NCBI GenBank assembly: GCA_025454675.1
Contig: JALONZ010000031.1
Coordinates: 1-10,349 of the forward strand
Source: Anaerolineae bacterium
GTDB lineage: Bacteria > Chloroflexota > Anaerolineae > Aggregatilineales > Phototrophicaceae
Reading direction: 5' to 3'
DNA length: 10,349 nucleotides
Positions 1 through 6,166 of the stretch are shown piece by piece; the stretch's first letter is position 1; every line of letters starts with the position of its first letter. Below the pieces are notes generated by a model, which saw only the letters and a program-made list of their open reading frames with translations, was not told where the DNA came from and made no database searches. The translations under genes and the position numbers were made by a program.

Positions 1-33
1 AACGTACATTATTGCGCCCTTACGCGATTAGGT

Positions 34-435
34 ATGCTGTGTAGGGGCATGATAGTTCATGCCCTCACAATTGCCCTAATAATAGTATTGGTCGGATGCA
101 CCCTAGAGGCGACACCCATCCCCACACCCGATATTCCGCGTGTGCAATTCATCGCGCCCGCCAATAATAGCCGTGTGGTGAATGGGACAGATTTAACAAT
201 TGACCTATTCGCCCAAGATAGTACATTGGGGGTCGCCAAAATCGAATTTTATGCCGATGGTAGCCTGATTAAAGAGGCATCGTTGCCCAATTATGATGTG
301 CAAACCGATTTTCGCGTGCAGGTCAATTGGTTAGCTAGTGGCTTAGGGTTTCATGCCCTATCTGCCATTGCCTATCGTCCTGATGGTACACCGAGTAATG
401 AAGCCTTTTTGAGTATTGAAGTGGTTGATGGGTAA
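34..435 (+). CDS. Small lipoprotein with one Ig-like domain; start uncertain, possibly 5'-partial
   Basis: A predicted exported lipoprotein. From the ATG at 34 it has a hydrophobic segment (residues 10-20) ending in the lipobox LVGC, with Cys22 as the lipidation site. A short linker rich in Pro and Thr follows (about 25-33). The rest (about 36-133) is a beta-rich domain of bacterial Ig-like type: it opens with FIAPANNSRV, has a central VAKIEFYADGSLI and a Trp near residue 99, and closes with a GxHxLxAxAYxPDG pattern. Such domains bind ligands or act as spacers; no enzymatic motif is visible. The start is unsafe. The frame is open to base 1, so the true start may lie outside the window. ATG34 and ATG49 both lack a well-spaced ribosome binding site, and codons around 40-69 lie in a palindromic repeat. 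It is the first visible gene of a three-gene set, 6 bp from the next. Confident in a lipoprotein, moderately confident in the Ig-like fold, with function unknown. Confidence 0.75.
   Translation: MLCRGMIVHALTIALIIVLVGCTLEATPIPTPDIPRVQFIAPANNSRVVNGTDLTIDLFAQDSTLGVAKIEFYADGSLIKEASLPNYDVQTDFRVQVNWLASGLGFHALSAIAYRPDGTPSNEAFLSIEVVDG
40..69. repeat. Imperfect palindromic repeat overlapping the lipoprotein signal-peptide codons
   Basis: An 8-bp perfect stem GGGCATGA (45-52) pairs with TCATGCCC (57-64) across the loop TAGT. The flanks extend the pairing with one G.T and one mismatch, giving a TGTAGGGG-type outer arm. It resembles the palindromes at 860-889 and 3541-3594, which share the outer arms but have different cores. 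Bases 11-24 (ATTGCGCCCTTACG) look like the right half of a further copy cut by the window edge or decayed. Confidence 0.6.
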
Positions 436-441
436 TAAAAA

Positions 442-825
442 ATGACAACACTCCAACGGATTGATTACCGCCCTAGTTATGAAAATTTATCCCCCGAAGA
501 AGAATTGCAATTGCGCCGTCATTTCACCGCCTATGGCGCGGAATTGATTATTGATGGCATTGTCATTCGTTGGGAACATATTGATGAGGTCGAAGTGGCA
601 CTCGCACCGCGCGGAAACGGATTGGCGGGGTGGCTGGTGAAAAAGATGGTACTACACGATGTGCAACGCTATCATGTGGGGGTGTATTTTGGCTCATTAG
701 AAGCCATTTTGCCCAATATCACCCTGAATATGGTCAAGCATGTCCTCGAAAATATCGCATTTTATGCGCCCAAGCCCATTCGTTATACGGGTCCCGAAAA
801 TATTGTGCGCCTGAGCGAGATTTGA
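442..825 (+). CDS. Hypothetical protein, 127 aa, possible PH-like fold
   Basis: I do not recognise this protein. It has no signal peptide and no clear membrane helix, so it is probably cytoplasmic or peripheral. The N-terminal part (residues 13-30) is acidic and likely helical. A run of short beta-type segments follows (about 34-90: ELIIDGIVIRW, EVEVAL, YHVGVYFG), then a helix near 95-108 and a basic, Pro-containing tail. Strand-rich segments plus one terminal helix, with the wording IRWEHIDEVEV, resemble bacterial PH-like domains; this is an impression of fold, not a family assignment. It starts 6 bp after the upstream stop and ends 2 bp before the next start, so it is almost certainly co-transcribed with the two lipoprotein genes. 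No good Shine-Dalgarno precedes ATG442 (the upstream bases are A-rich), which suggests translational coupling. Confidence 0.75.
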   Translation: MTTLQRIDYRPSYENLSPEEELQLRRHFTAYGAELIIDGIVIRWEHIDEVEVALAPRGNGLAGWLVKKMVLHDVQRYHVGVYFGSLEAILPNITLNMVKHVLENIAFYAPKPIRYTGPENIVRLSEI

Positions 826-827
826 AG

Positions 828-2024
828 ATGTATCATTTGCACAGGTTTATCGGTTTGTGTGTAAGGGCGCAACATGTTGCGCCCTTACATTTATGGTTTA
901 TGATTGGCATTATTTTATTATCAGCCTGCACATCATCCCCCGCCCCAACACCCGAAATACCCCCCAACATCGCAAACCCAACACCCATCGGAGCGCGGTT
1001 ATTGATGCGTGCCGAACAATCGGAATCGCCCGCCGTTGCATGGATGGATGATGCCATTTTGGTCACATGGATAGGCACAGATGATTTGGATATTCGTCAT
1101 TTTGCCCAATGGAAATTTGGCGATAGTTGGCAAAATCCGCAAGCCCTGCCCTTGCTCACCAACCGCCCATATGCCCAGCAATTGGTCGTGACCACCGATA
1201 ATATCGCCTATTTATTTTGGCTGGATGCGTTGCCGAATTTTCCTGCATCACAATTTGTCTGGTATGCCCCCATCAGCGAGGATTATAGTATCAATCCGGG
1301 CGCATTGGCATTATCCAACACCGAAACCGCCGAATTTACCGCATTAGCCGATGCAAATGGCACGATATGGGTGGTTTGGCGCGGGGGCGTGGTCGCTGAA
1401 CCCACCCTGTATGCCCAAATGATAGATTCGCTCGGCAGACCACGCTTCACAACCAACCTACTCGAAAATGCCACACATCCCGTTTTAATCCGCGATGCCG
1501 ATGGAAACGCATGGTTATTTTGGCTCAGTGAAGGGACACTGTGGCGCGGACGCTGGGATGCGGGGGCAGTCAGCGATAACACACCGATTGGGTTATCAGT
1601 CGGGTTAGGCGCGGGGGATTGGCTAGAAGCGTTCAAAATCGGGGTCGCAGGCGATGAAGCATTCGCGTTTTGGCATGTCAGTCGGCGCGATGGCACAACC
1701 GAATCGTATTGGTCATATGGCAAGTTGGATGGGTCAACATGGGGCGCAAATCCGCCGATGAAGCACGATGCAACATGGCTCACACCAAATCAATTGGTGA
1801 ATGATGATTTATTTGCGGTGGGTGTAATGCTGAATCCAACCCCAGAATTACGCATTTATCAATGGACGGGGGATGATTGGTGGACAAAACGCGGGGGGAT
1901 AAGCCTGTCATCGGGGCTATTTCGTCATCCGACATGGTTACGGCGTAGCGATGAAGAAAGCATCCTCACATGGGCGCAACCGAATGGGATAAGCGCCGAG
2001 TTGTGGCTGTTGGGTGGGGATTAG
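828..2024 (+). CDS. Lipoprotein with probable beta-propeller domain, 398 aa
   Basis: A predicted surface or periplasm-facing lipoprotein. The signal peptide runs from Met1 through a hydrophobic stretch (about 22-31) to the lipobox LLSAC, with Cys34 as the lipidation site, and is followed by a linker rich in Pro and Thr (35-54). The mature part carries at least six spaced segments of hydrophobic residues ending in Trp: ILVTW (79-81), AYLFW (127-131), IWVVW (180-184), AWLFW (228-232), AFAFW (278-282) and ILTW (379-382). Several are preceded by short Asp/Asn/Gly turns. This periodicity is typical of beta-propellers of the sialidase or exo-alpha type, but I see no catalytic set, so binding or scaffolding is more likely. 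I chose ATG828, 2 bp after the previous stop. The frame is open further upstream, but that would overlap the previous gene, and ATG900 would leave a signal peptide of only nine residues before Cys. Residues 11-21 are encoded by a perfect 30-bp palindrome. Confidence 0.75.
   Translation: MYHLHRFIGLCVRAQHVAPLHLWFMIGIILLSACTSSPAPTPEIPPNIANPTPIGARLLMRAEQSESPAVAWMDDAILVTWIGTDDLDIRHFAQWKFGDSWQNPQALPLLTNRPYAQQLVVTTDNIAYLFWLDALPNFPASQFVWYAPISEDYSINPGALALSNTETAEFTALADANGTIWVVWRGGVVAEPTLYAQMIDSLGRPRFTTNLLENATHPVLIRDADGNAWLFWLSEGTLWRGRWDAGAVSDNTPIGLSVGLGAGDWLEAFKIGVAGDEAFAFWHVSRRDGTTESYWSYGKLDGSTWGANPPMKHDATWLTPNQLVNDDLFAVGVMLNPTPELRIYQWTGDDWWTKRGGISLSSGLFRHPTWLRRSDEESILTWAQPNGISAELWLLGGD
860..889. repeat. 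Perfect 30-bp palindrome inside a signal-peptide coding region
   Basis: The half-site TGTAAGGGCGCAACA (860-874) is followed directly by its exact reverse complement (875-889). It lies in frame in the signal-peptide n-region of the lipoprotein gene and encodes residues 11-21. Removing a multiple of three bases here would restore a compact, ordinary signal peptide (MYHLHRFIGL joined to LWFMIGIILLSAC), so a past insertion is plausible. Its arms match those of the repeats at 40-69 and 3541-3594. Confidence 0.85.
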
Positions 2025-2041
2025 TGGTTATAAAACCCTAT

Positions 2042-2070
2042 TTGACGAAACACATCACTTATGCTACTAT
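2042..2070 (+). promoter_or_regulatory. Probable sigma-70-type promoter of rho
   Basis: TTGACG (2042-2047) matches the -35 consensus at 5 of 6 positions. An exact 17-bp spacer follows, then TACTAT (2065-2070), which matches the -10 consensus at 4 of 6. Transcription would start near 2077, giving rho a leader of about 175 nt. The promoter begins only 17 bp after the stop of the upstream lipoprotein gene, and no terminator is visible between them, so read-through from the upstream set is also possible. Confidence 0.5.
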
Positions 2071-2253
2071 GTGGGTGTATTTATTCCCACAAATCCACAG
2101 TTATTTTTTGATACCATCTCTAGTTGAAACAATAACCCCAACAGTGTATTTAGTACATTTGATGGTTCTCCGTATACATCACAACCATTTTACGTTATCA
2201 CTTCCTGAAAGGAGTCTGGCGGCGATTATCCTCGTTGCAGTATAAATCAAGTC
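2071..2253 (+). promoter_or_regulatory. Long 5' leader of rho, possibly regulatory
   Basis: This stretch holds no convincing gene. It contains a weak hairpin GTGGG/CCCAC (2071-2075 with 2086-2090) and, oddly, the best Shine-Dalgarno-like sequence of the region (AAAGGAG, 2208-2214). That sequence lies about 40 nt before the rho start and has no ATG, GTG or TTG at usual spacing. A 27-codon frame (ATG2162 to TAA2245) ends 8 nt before rho but has no ribosome binding site of its own. Long leaders are common for rho genes, which are often autoregulated; here that role is inference. Confidence 0.3.
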
Positions 2254-3537
2254 ATGGACATATCAACATTAGAAGATAGAACACTCGATGAATTACGCCA
2301 ATTAGCGCGTGAAAGTAATGCCATCCCCCGTTATAGCCGAATGAAAAAACAAGATTTAATCCTCGAATTGCTCCGTGTAGATGCAGAACGGCGTGGCTTA
2401 AAATTGCGCGGTGGCGTGTTAGAAGTCATGGATGATGGCATTGGCTTTTTGCGTGCCGAAAAATATTTGCCCGGTCCCAATGATGTGTATGTGAGCCAAG
2501 CGCAAATTAAACGCTTTAACCTCCGTACTGGGGATGTCGTCATTGGGCAAGTGCGCCCACCCAAAGATTCAGAAAAATATTATGGCTTGTTGCGTGTAGA
2601 TGCCGTCAACGGGCTAAATCCAGAAGAAATTAAGCGTCGCATCAATTACGAAGACTTAACCCCCATCTTCCCCTTAGAACGCTTTGACCTCGAAACCAGC
2701 CCACGCATATTATCTACACGTCTGCTCAATCTCATCGCCCCAATTGGGCGTGGTCAACGTGGTTTGATTGTATCGCCCCCCAAAGCAGGTAAAACCACCG
2801 TCCTCAAAGATATTGCCAACGCCATCAGCTTCAATTATCCCGATGTGCATCTGATGATTGCGCTCATCGGCGAACGCCCCGAAGAAGTGACCGATATGGA
2901 CAGGTCTGTGGATGCAGAAGTGATTGCCAGCACCTTTGATGACCCCGTACAAAATCATGTGCGCGTGGCAGAAATGGCATTAGAACGCGCCAAACGCTTG
3001 GTGGAAATGGGGCGACATGTCGTTTTATTGCTCGATAGCATCACCCGCCTCGCTCGCGCCTATAACTTGGTCGTCCCAACCAGCGGACGTACCCTATCCG
3101 GTGGTTTAGACCCGCTCGCCATTCACCCACCCAAACGCATTTTTGGCGCGGCACGGAATTTGGAAGAGGGCGGAAGCCTGACCATCATCGCCACCTGCTT
3201 AGTAAATACCGGTAGCAAAATGGATGATGTGATTTATGAAGAATTCAAAGGCACAGGCAACATGGAATTGCATTTGAACCGTAAATTGCAAGAACGGCGC
3301 ATCTTCCCCGCGTTTGATGTGGAACAATCTTCCACACGGCGCGAAGAATTGTTGCTGGGACCGGATGTGTTGCAACGGGTGTATACCTTACGGCGCATGT
3401 GGGGGCATTTGGCAGAAGATGAATCGGGAACAGGTATCGTCAGCGCCACTGAACAACTATTAAGCAATTTCCGCCAATATGAAACCAATGATGAATTTCT
3501 TAACTCTTTGCCAGGGGGTGGCAACGGACGGTATTAA
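2254..3537 (+). CDS. rho: Transcription termination factor Rho
   Basis: The hexameric ATP-dependent RNA helicase that ends transcription at Rho-dependent sites. All domains are present. The N-terminal helical Rho_N module (about 5-48) is followed directly by the cold-shock-like RNA-binding domain (about 52-118, with GGVLEVMDDGIGFLR and VYVSQAQIKRF). The RecA-like ATPase domain follows, with Walker A SPPKAGKTT (174-182, Lys180), the catalytic-Glu segment GERPEEVTDM (206-215) and Walker B VVLLLD (256-261, then SITRLARAYN). The Q and R loop regions include LSGGLDPLAIHPPKR and EEFKGTGNMELHL. At 427 aa it is close to the E. coli length and lacks the large N-terminal insertion of many actinobacterial Rho proteins. 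The residues around the bicyclomycin pocket look canonical. The start is ATG2254; the Shine-Dalgarno is weak, but the next in-frame Met (residue 30) would cut into Rho_N. It is followed by a palindromic repeat and then efp on the same strand. Confidence 0.97.
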   Translation: MDISTLEDRTLDELRQLARESNAIPRYSRMKKQDLILELLRVDAERRGLKLRGGVLEVMDDGIGFLRAEKYLPGPNDVYVSQAQIKRFNLRTGDVVIGQVRPPKDSEKYYGLLRVDAVNGLNPEEIKRRINYEDLTPIFPLERFDLETSPRILSTRLLNLIAPIGRGQRGLIVSPPKAGKTTVLKDIANAISFNYPDVHLMIALIGERPEEVTDMDRSVDAEVIASTFDDPVQNHVRVAEMALERAKRLVEMGRHVVLLLDSITRLARAYNLVVPTSGRTLSGGLDPLAIHPPKRIFGAARNLEEGGSLTIIATCLVNTGSKMDDVIYEEFKGTGNMELHLNRKLQERRIFPAFDVEQSSTRREELLLGPDVLQRVYTLRRMWGHLAEDESGTGIVSATEQLLSNFRQYETNDEFLNSLPGGGNGRY

Positions 3538-3540
3538 TTG

Positions 3541-3594
3541 GTGTGGGGATTTATCGCATCATAAACGGGACGAGGCACTGCCTCGCCCCTACAC
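3541..3594. repeat. Palindromic repeat between rho and efp
   Basis: An inner stem CGAGGC (3571-3576) pairs with GCCTCG (3580-3585) across the loop ACT. It continues after one mismatch with GGG (3567-3569) against CCC (3587-3589). An outer arm GTGTGGGG (3541-3548) can pair imperfectly with CCCCTACAC (3586-3594). The outer arms are shared with the repeats at 40-69 and 860-889. No T-tract follows, so I do not call it an intrinsic terminator, although an RNA hairpin between rho and efp could affect read-through or stability. Confidence 0.65.
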
Positions 3595-3645
3595 GCATCA
3601 CATCAACTTGTGTTATCTCATCCCCTACCCGCGCCCATATTTCTC

Positions 3646-3654
3646 TGATATACT
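3646..3654 (+). promoter_or_regulatory. Candidate extended -10 promoter of efp
   Basis: TGATATACT has the extended -10 form TGn followed by TATACT (5 of 6 matches). No -35 box is recognisable 16-18 bp upstream, as is usual for extended -10 promoters. Transcription would begin near 3661. An AGAGG motif (3675-3679) lies rather far, 14 nt, from ATG3694. Confidence 0.4.
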
Positions 3655-3693
3655 ACGCGCAAATCGTTTATCAAAGAGGCAAACAAATATCAT

Positions 3694-4251
3694 ATGATTG
3701 ATGTAAATCAACTCCGTAAAGGCACAATTTATTTGGAAGATACCAACTTGCTCCGTGTTTTGGATTATACCCACAACAAAACCGGGCGTGGTGGCGCAAC
3801 TATCCGCGTAACGGTGCGAAATTTGCGTACTGGCTCGACCTTTGAGCGCACCTATCCATCGGGCAACCGTGTGGAAGATGTGCGTTTGGAATCTTCTGAA
3901 GTGGAATATTTATATGATGACGGCGAGTTTTTGACCTTTATGGATCAAGAAACCTTTGAGCAACCCCAATTGCGCCGCGATATTTTTGGGGATGATACCC
4001 GCTACCTGAAAGAAGGGTTAAAACTCAAACTCGTGCGTTATGAGACCGAAATCATTGACTATGAACTGCCCACCAGCATTGATTTTGTAGTCGCAGAATC
4101 CGAAATGGCTGTCGCAGGCGATACTGCCAACAGCCCATCTAAAAAAGTGACCACTGATACCGGTTTGGTGGTACAAGTACCCATGTTCGTCAAAGAAGGC
4201 GATACCATCCGCGTCAAAACCGAAGATGGCACGTACATGACCCGCGTCTAA
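3694..4251 (+). CDS. efp: Translation elongation factor P
   Basis: EF-P binds between the ribosomal P and E sites and relieves stalling at consecutive prolines. The 185-aa length and three-domain layout are standard. The N-terminal KOW-like domain (about 1-64) carries the exposed loop HNKTGRGGATIRV. Two OB-type domains follow, and the C-terminal signature region contains TDTGLVVQVPMFVKEGDTIRV. At the loop tip, where E. coli EF-P has the modified Lys34, this protein has Arg32. An Arg tip occurs in rhamnosylated EF-Ps of the EarP type and in some unmodified EF-Ps; no modification enzyme is present in this window. The start ATG3694 gives the canonical N-terminus. The gene ends just before a strong hairpin terminator and follows rho, with a repeat and a candidate promoter between them. 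Confidence 0.96.
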   Translation: MIDVNQLRKGTIYLEDTNLLRVLDYTHNKTGRGGATIRVTVRNLRTGSTFERTYPSGNRVEDVRLESSEVEYLYDDGEFLTFMDQETFEQPQLRRDIFGDDTRYLKEGLKLKLVRYETEIIDYELPTSIDFVVAESEMAVAGDTANSPSKKVTTDTGLVVQVPMFVKEGDTIRVKTEDGTYMTRV

Positions 4252-4268
4252 ATCATCAAAAGCCTACA

Positions 4269-4293
4269 AAAAATCCCCGATTTGGGGATTTTT
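4269..4293. terminator. Bidirectional intrinsic terminator between efp and ccdA-like gene
   Basis: A 10-bp perfect stem AAAAATCCCC (4269-4278) and GGGGATTTTT (4284-4293) encloses the loop GATTT. The A-run on one side and T-run on the other give a U-tract in both directions, so it can end efp transcription and that of the converging redox operon. The latter's stop codon lies only 3 bp away. Confidence 0.9.
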
Positions 4294-4295
4294 CG

Positions 4296-4970
4296 TTAGA
4301 CATTAGGAATTATCTCAGTGAAAAATCCAAGTAGGGCAATCGCTATCAACAACACCCCCGACACACGAGTGAGCAATTTATAATTATTGGTCATCCAGCC
4401 TGTAAAACGGCGTTGGAACGGGACTGCCAAAAATGGCAATACAACCAATACCCAGCCAAACCCCAAACCGAATGCCAAAAAGTAGAGTAATCCATCGGTG
4501 AGCATGGCAAAATTATCTGCCCCCAACAAAAAGGCACTGGTGATGAGCGGACCCGTACACGGCAAGGTCATGGGACCCAGCAACAAACCATACACATAAG
4601 CCGTTGCATACCGATTTTTGAGGATAGGTGTTTGAACGGCGCTGAGTTTGGCAAATGGGTTAAATCCTGCCAGCATCATCACACCCATCGCAAATACCAC
4701 AATATAAATAATTGGGAGCAAAATGGGCAACACCGCGCTAAATGATTGATTGAAGGTGAATAGCAAAAATCCGACCAGTAACATCATGGTGAGGATGCCC
4801 GCCAACACCAACAAACCTAACCAGCGCCCACCTTTGGCGGGTTCGCCATCGGCAGTCGTGCTATTTCCTGCCAAAAATGCAATGAGACCAGGGTAGAGTG
4901 GCAATAAACACACATTGGTGAGGATTGCCTGATTCCCCAGCACAAATGCCTCTAGGTATTGCGACATCAC
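4296..4970 (-). CDS. CcdA-type thiol-disulfide transmembrane electron carrier
   Basis: A polytopic membrane protein of the CcdA/DsbD-beta family, which passes electrons from cytoplasmic thioredoxin across the membrane to thiol-redox proteins outside. About six hydrophobic segments are visible (near 13-34, 50-72, 78-101, 121-150, 158-180 and 198-220). The two redox cysteines sit in the expected contexts: Cys21 in TNVCLLPLYPG and Cys138 in LPCTGPL. The length is normal for CcdA. It shares its start region with the stop of the upstream thioredoxin-like gene. GTG4970 overlaps that TGA and ATG4967 overlaps it as TGATG; an AAGG motif 6-9 nt upstream serves either, so the true start may be one codon shorter. 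The thioredoxin-like neighbour is its probable electron acceptor. A role in cytochrome c maturation is possible but not shown, because no heme-handling genes are nearby. Confidence 0.88.
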   Translation of the reverse strand: MMSQYLEAFVLGNQAILTNVCLLPLYPGLIAFLAGNSTTADGEPAKGGRWLGLLVLAGILTMMLLVGFLLFTFNQSFSAVLPILLPIIYIVVFAMGVMMLAGFNPFAKLSAVQTPILKNRYATAYVYGLLLGPMTLPCTGPLITSAFLLGADNFAMLTDGLLYFLAFGLGFGWVLVVLPFLAVPFQRRFTGWMTNNYKLLTRVSGVLLIAIALLGFFTEIIPNV

Positions 4971-5650
4971 AAACCGCCTTCTGTCCGAATTTGTGCCACA
5001 ATGTCATCAGCCGATTCAATCCCTGTCTTGAGTGCGGTGGTCGTACCATCAGGACGGATGATGAAATGGGGTGTGGACGGGGGGTTCGTCACGGTGCGCC
5101 CAAAAATCGCCACTAATTCAGTGAGTAACTCAGGTGTCACTACCGCGAAATGCCAATCAAAGCCGTTATCTTGGGCATAATCGGATAATGTATCATTGGC
5201 TAATCCTGCTTCCACACTCAACGCGACAAAAATCACATTTTCGTTATTCAATTGGGCGCGGGCATTACTCACATTGCGGAGTTGGCTACGGCAATTGCTA
5301 CACCATGTCGCCATCGGTTCAACAAACACCGTTTTTCCTGCAAAATCGGCAAAGGTGAAGGTTTCGCCTGTCCGCGCATTCACAATAGGCAATGTTTGCC
5401 AGGTTGGGATGGTCGTATTTGTTGTGGATGCGGTGGTATCGGTGTTATTTGTTGTGGTGTTGGTTGTGGATGCGGTGGTATCGGTGTTATTTGTTGTGGT
5501 GTTGGTATTTGATATCGTAGTATCTGCGGGGGTTTGGGTGCTTTGGGCTTGCTGTCTGGATGATTCATCGGGGCGGGAAAACAAAAGTAGCGCCACCACA
5601 ATAATCACCGCAACCAACCCCATCGAAATCGTAGCTGTATTCCGTTTCAT
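4967..5650 (-). CDS. Membrane-anchored thioredoxin-like (TlpA/ResA-type) protein
   Basis: A thiol-disulfide oxidoreductase facing outward. An N-terminal membrane anchor (about 8-24) is followed by a low-complexity linker rich in Thr, Asn, Ser and Asp (about 30-82). The thioredoxin-fold domain (about 83-227) has the active site WCSNC (Cys117, Cys120) and the cis-proline loop PSTPHF (Pro194). TlpA/ResA proteins reduce disulfides, for example in apocytochrome c, using electrons from CcdA, and the next gene encodes exactly that kind of partner with an overlapping start. The start is ATG5650, with AGGAG about 8 nt upstream. The linker contains a perfect duplication of 14 residues. No cleavage motif or lipobox is evident, so I treat the N-terminus as an uncleaved anchor. 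Confident in the fold, but not in the specific substrate. Confidence 0.88.
   Translation of the reverse strand: MKRNTATISMGLVAVIIVVALLLFSRPDESSRQQAQSTQTPADTTISNTNTTTNNTDTTASTTNTTTNNTDTTASTTNTTIPTWQTLPIVNARTGETFTFADFAGKTVFVEPMATWCSNCRSQLRNVSNARAQLNNENVIFVALSVEAGLANDTLSDYAQDNGFDWHFAVVTPELLTELVAIFGRTVTNPPSTPHFIIRPDGTTTALKTGIESADDIVAQIRTEGGL
5421..5504 (-). repeat. Two perfect 42-bp tandem copies in the thioredoxin-like gene linker
   Basis: Bases 5421-5462 and 5463-5504 are identical. The unit is 14 codons, encoding TTNNTDTTASTTNT-type sequence, so changes in copy number keep the frame. The duplication lies wholly in the unstructured linker between the membrane anchor and the thioredoxin domain. 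Confidence 0.9.
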
Positions 5651-5892
5651 GCCAAATCTCCTAAAGCTAATCCTACAAAAGTCACATATACATTCTCAGT
5701 TTAGAAGATTATCCTTACGTGCATCTTACAGGTAACATCAACTATGAACCAATTTTGCACATCAAATACTCATATCAAAATAAATTTTCCTCTCAATTCC
5801 TATCAAATTCACAGTTATTTAATTAAACGTTCAATTATTTGTGCAACTAGACAACAAAATGCGCGTACAATAGGATAAGGAGTAGGAGAGAA
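5651..5892. promoter_or_regulatory. Divergent AT-rich intergenic region with a dyad and a -10 candidate
   Basis: This 242-bp gap separates the divergent thioredoxin-like gene and the small plus-strand genes, so it should hold both promoters. Bases 5740-5840 are notably AT-rich. An imperfect 18-bp dyad (5820-5837, 16 of 18 positions symmetric, centred on AACGTT) is a possible operator. TACAAT (5866-5871) is a plausible -10 box for the plus-strand genes, but no well-spaced -35 is evident. On the minus strand I could not pick out a convincing promoter. Confidence 0.3.
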
Positions 5893-6156
5893 ATGATAAT
5901 GACCCAAATTCCCAAATTGCCCGTAGACCTATCGCAAATATTGCAAAAGATATTAAGTGTGATTGGTTTGGCAAAACCACCCGAAGAAAATGTCATTGAA
6001 CAGATGACGATTGTGGATAATGACCCCGAAAATCATTATTTCACCTTCACCAAAGATGGTGAACTCATTGATATGGATGATGATATGATGATGGCATTAG
6101 AAGCAAAGGTTCGTGAAGATTATATCAAGAGCTTCACCGAAGCCAAACGGAACTAA
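5893..6156 (+). CDS. Hypothetical small acidic protein, 87 aa
   Basis: I do not recognise this protein. It has no signal peptide. An amphipathic helical start (about 10-28, PVDLSQILQKILSVIGLA) is followed by a strongly acidic middle with the run DMDDDMMMALE (60-70) and a likely C-terminal helix ending in basic residues. Two Shine-Dalgarno-like sequences precede it: AAGGAG (5877-5882) and AGGAG (5884-5888). They fit both ATG5893 and the in-frame ATG5899, and the latter, giving an N-terminus MTQIPKLP, may be the real start. The gene is followed after 10 bp by the small membrane protein gene, and the two probably form an operon. The well-formed ribosome binding site and ordinary codon use make it a believable gene in spite of its size. 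Confidence 0.7.
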   Translation: MIMTQIPKLPVDLSQILQKILSVIGLAKPPEENVIEQMTIVDNDPENHYFTFTKDGELIDMDDDMMMALEAKVREDYIKSFTEAKRN

Positions 6157-6166
6157 AGGATTCATC

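Noticed and set aside
630..827. An upstream ATG at 630 giving a 464-aa version of the beta-propeller lipoprotein
   Set aside because: It would overlap the 127-aa gene for nearly 200 bp and bury the signal peptide and lipobox in the interior; ATG828 gives a sensible exported protein.
1283..1783. A 166-aa minus-strand open frame
   Set aside because: It is antisense to the beta-propeller lipoprotein, has no recognisable motif, and has Ser/Pro/Ala-rich shadow composition.
1970..2245. A 91-aa open frame before rho
   Set aside because: It starts inside the lipoprotein gene, has no ribosome binding site, no recognisable domain, and covers the promoter and leader of rho.
3541..3594. Intrinsic terminator of rho
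   Set aside because: The hairpin is not followed by a T-tract in either direction, and its arms match dispersed repeats found elsewhere in the window.
5421..5504. Possible CRISPR-like repeat
   Set aside because: The two 42-bp copies are directly adjacent without spacers and lie in frame in a coding linker.
5196..5735. Plus-strand open frames of 86-179 aa opposite the thioredoxin-like gene
   Set aside because: Their Val- and Cys-rich repeats are antisense readings of the 42-bp duplication; the minus strand carries a clear CxxC thioredoxin domain with a good ribosome binding site.
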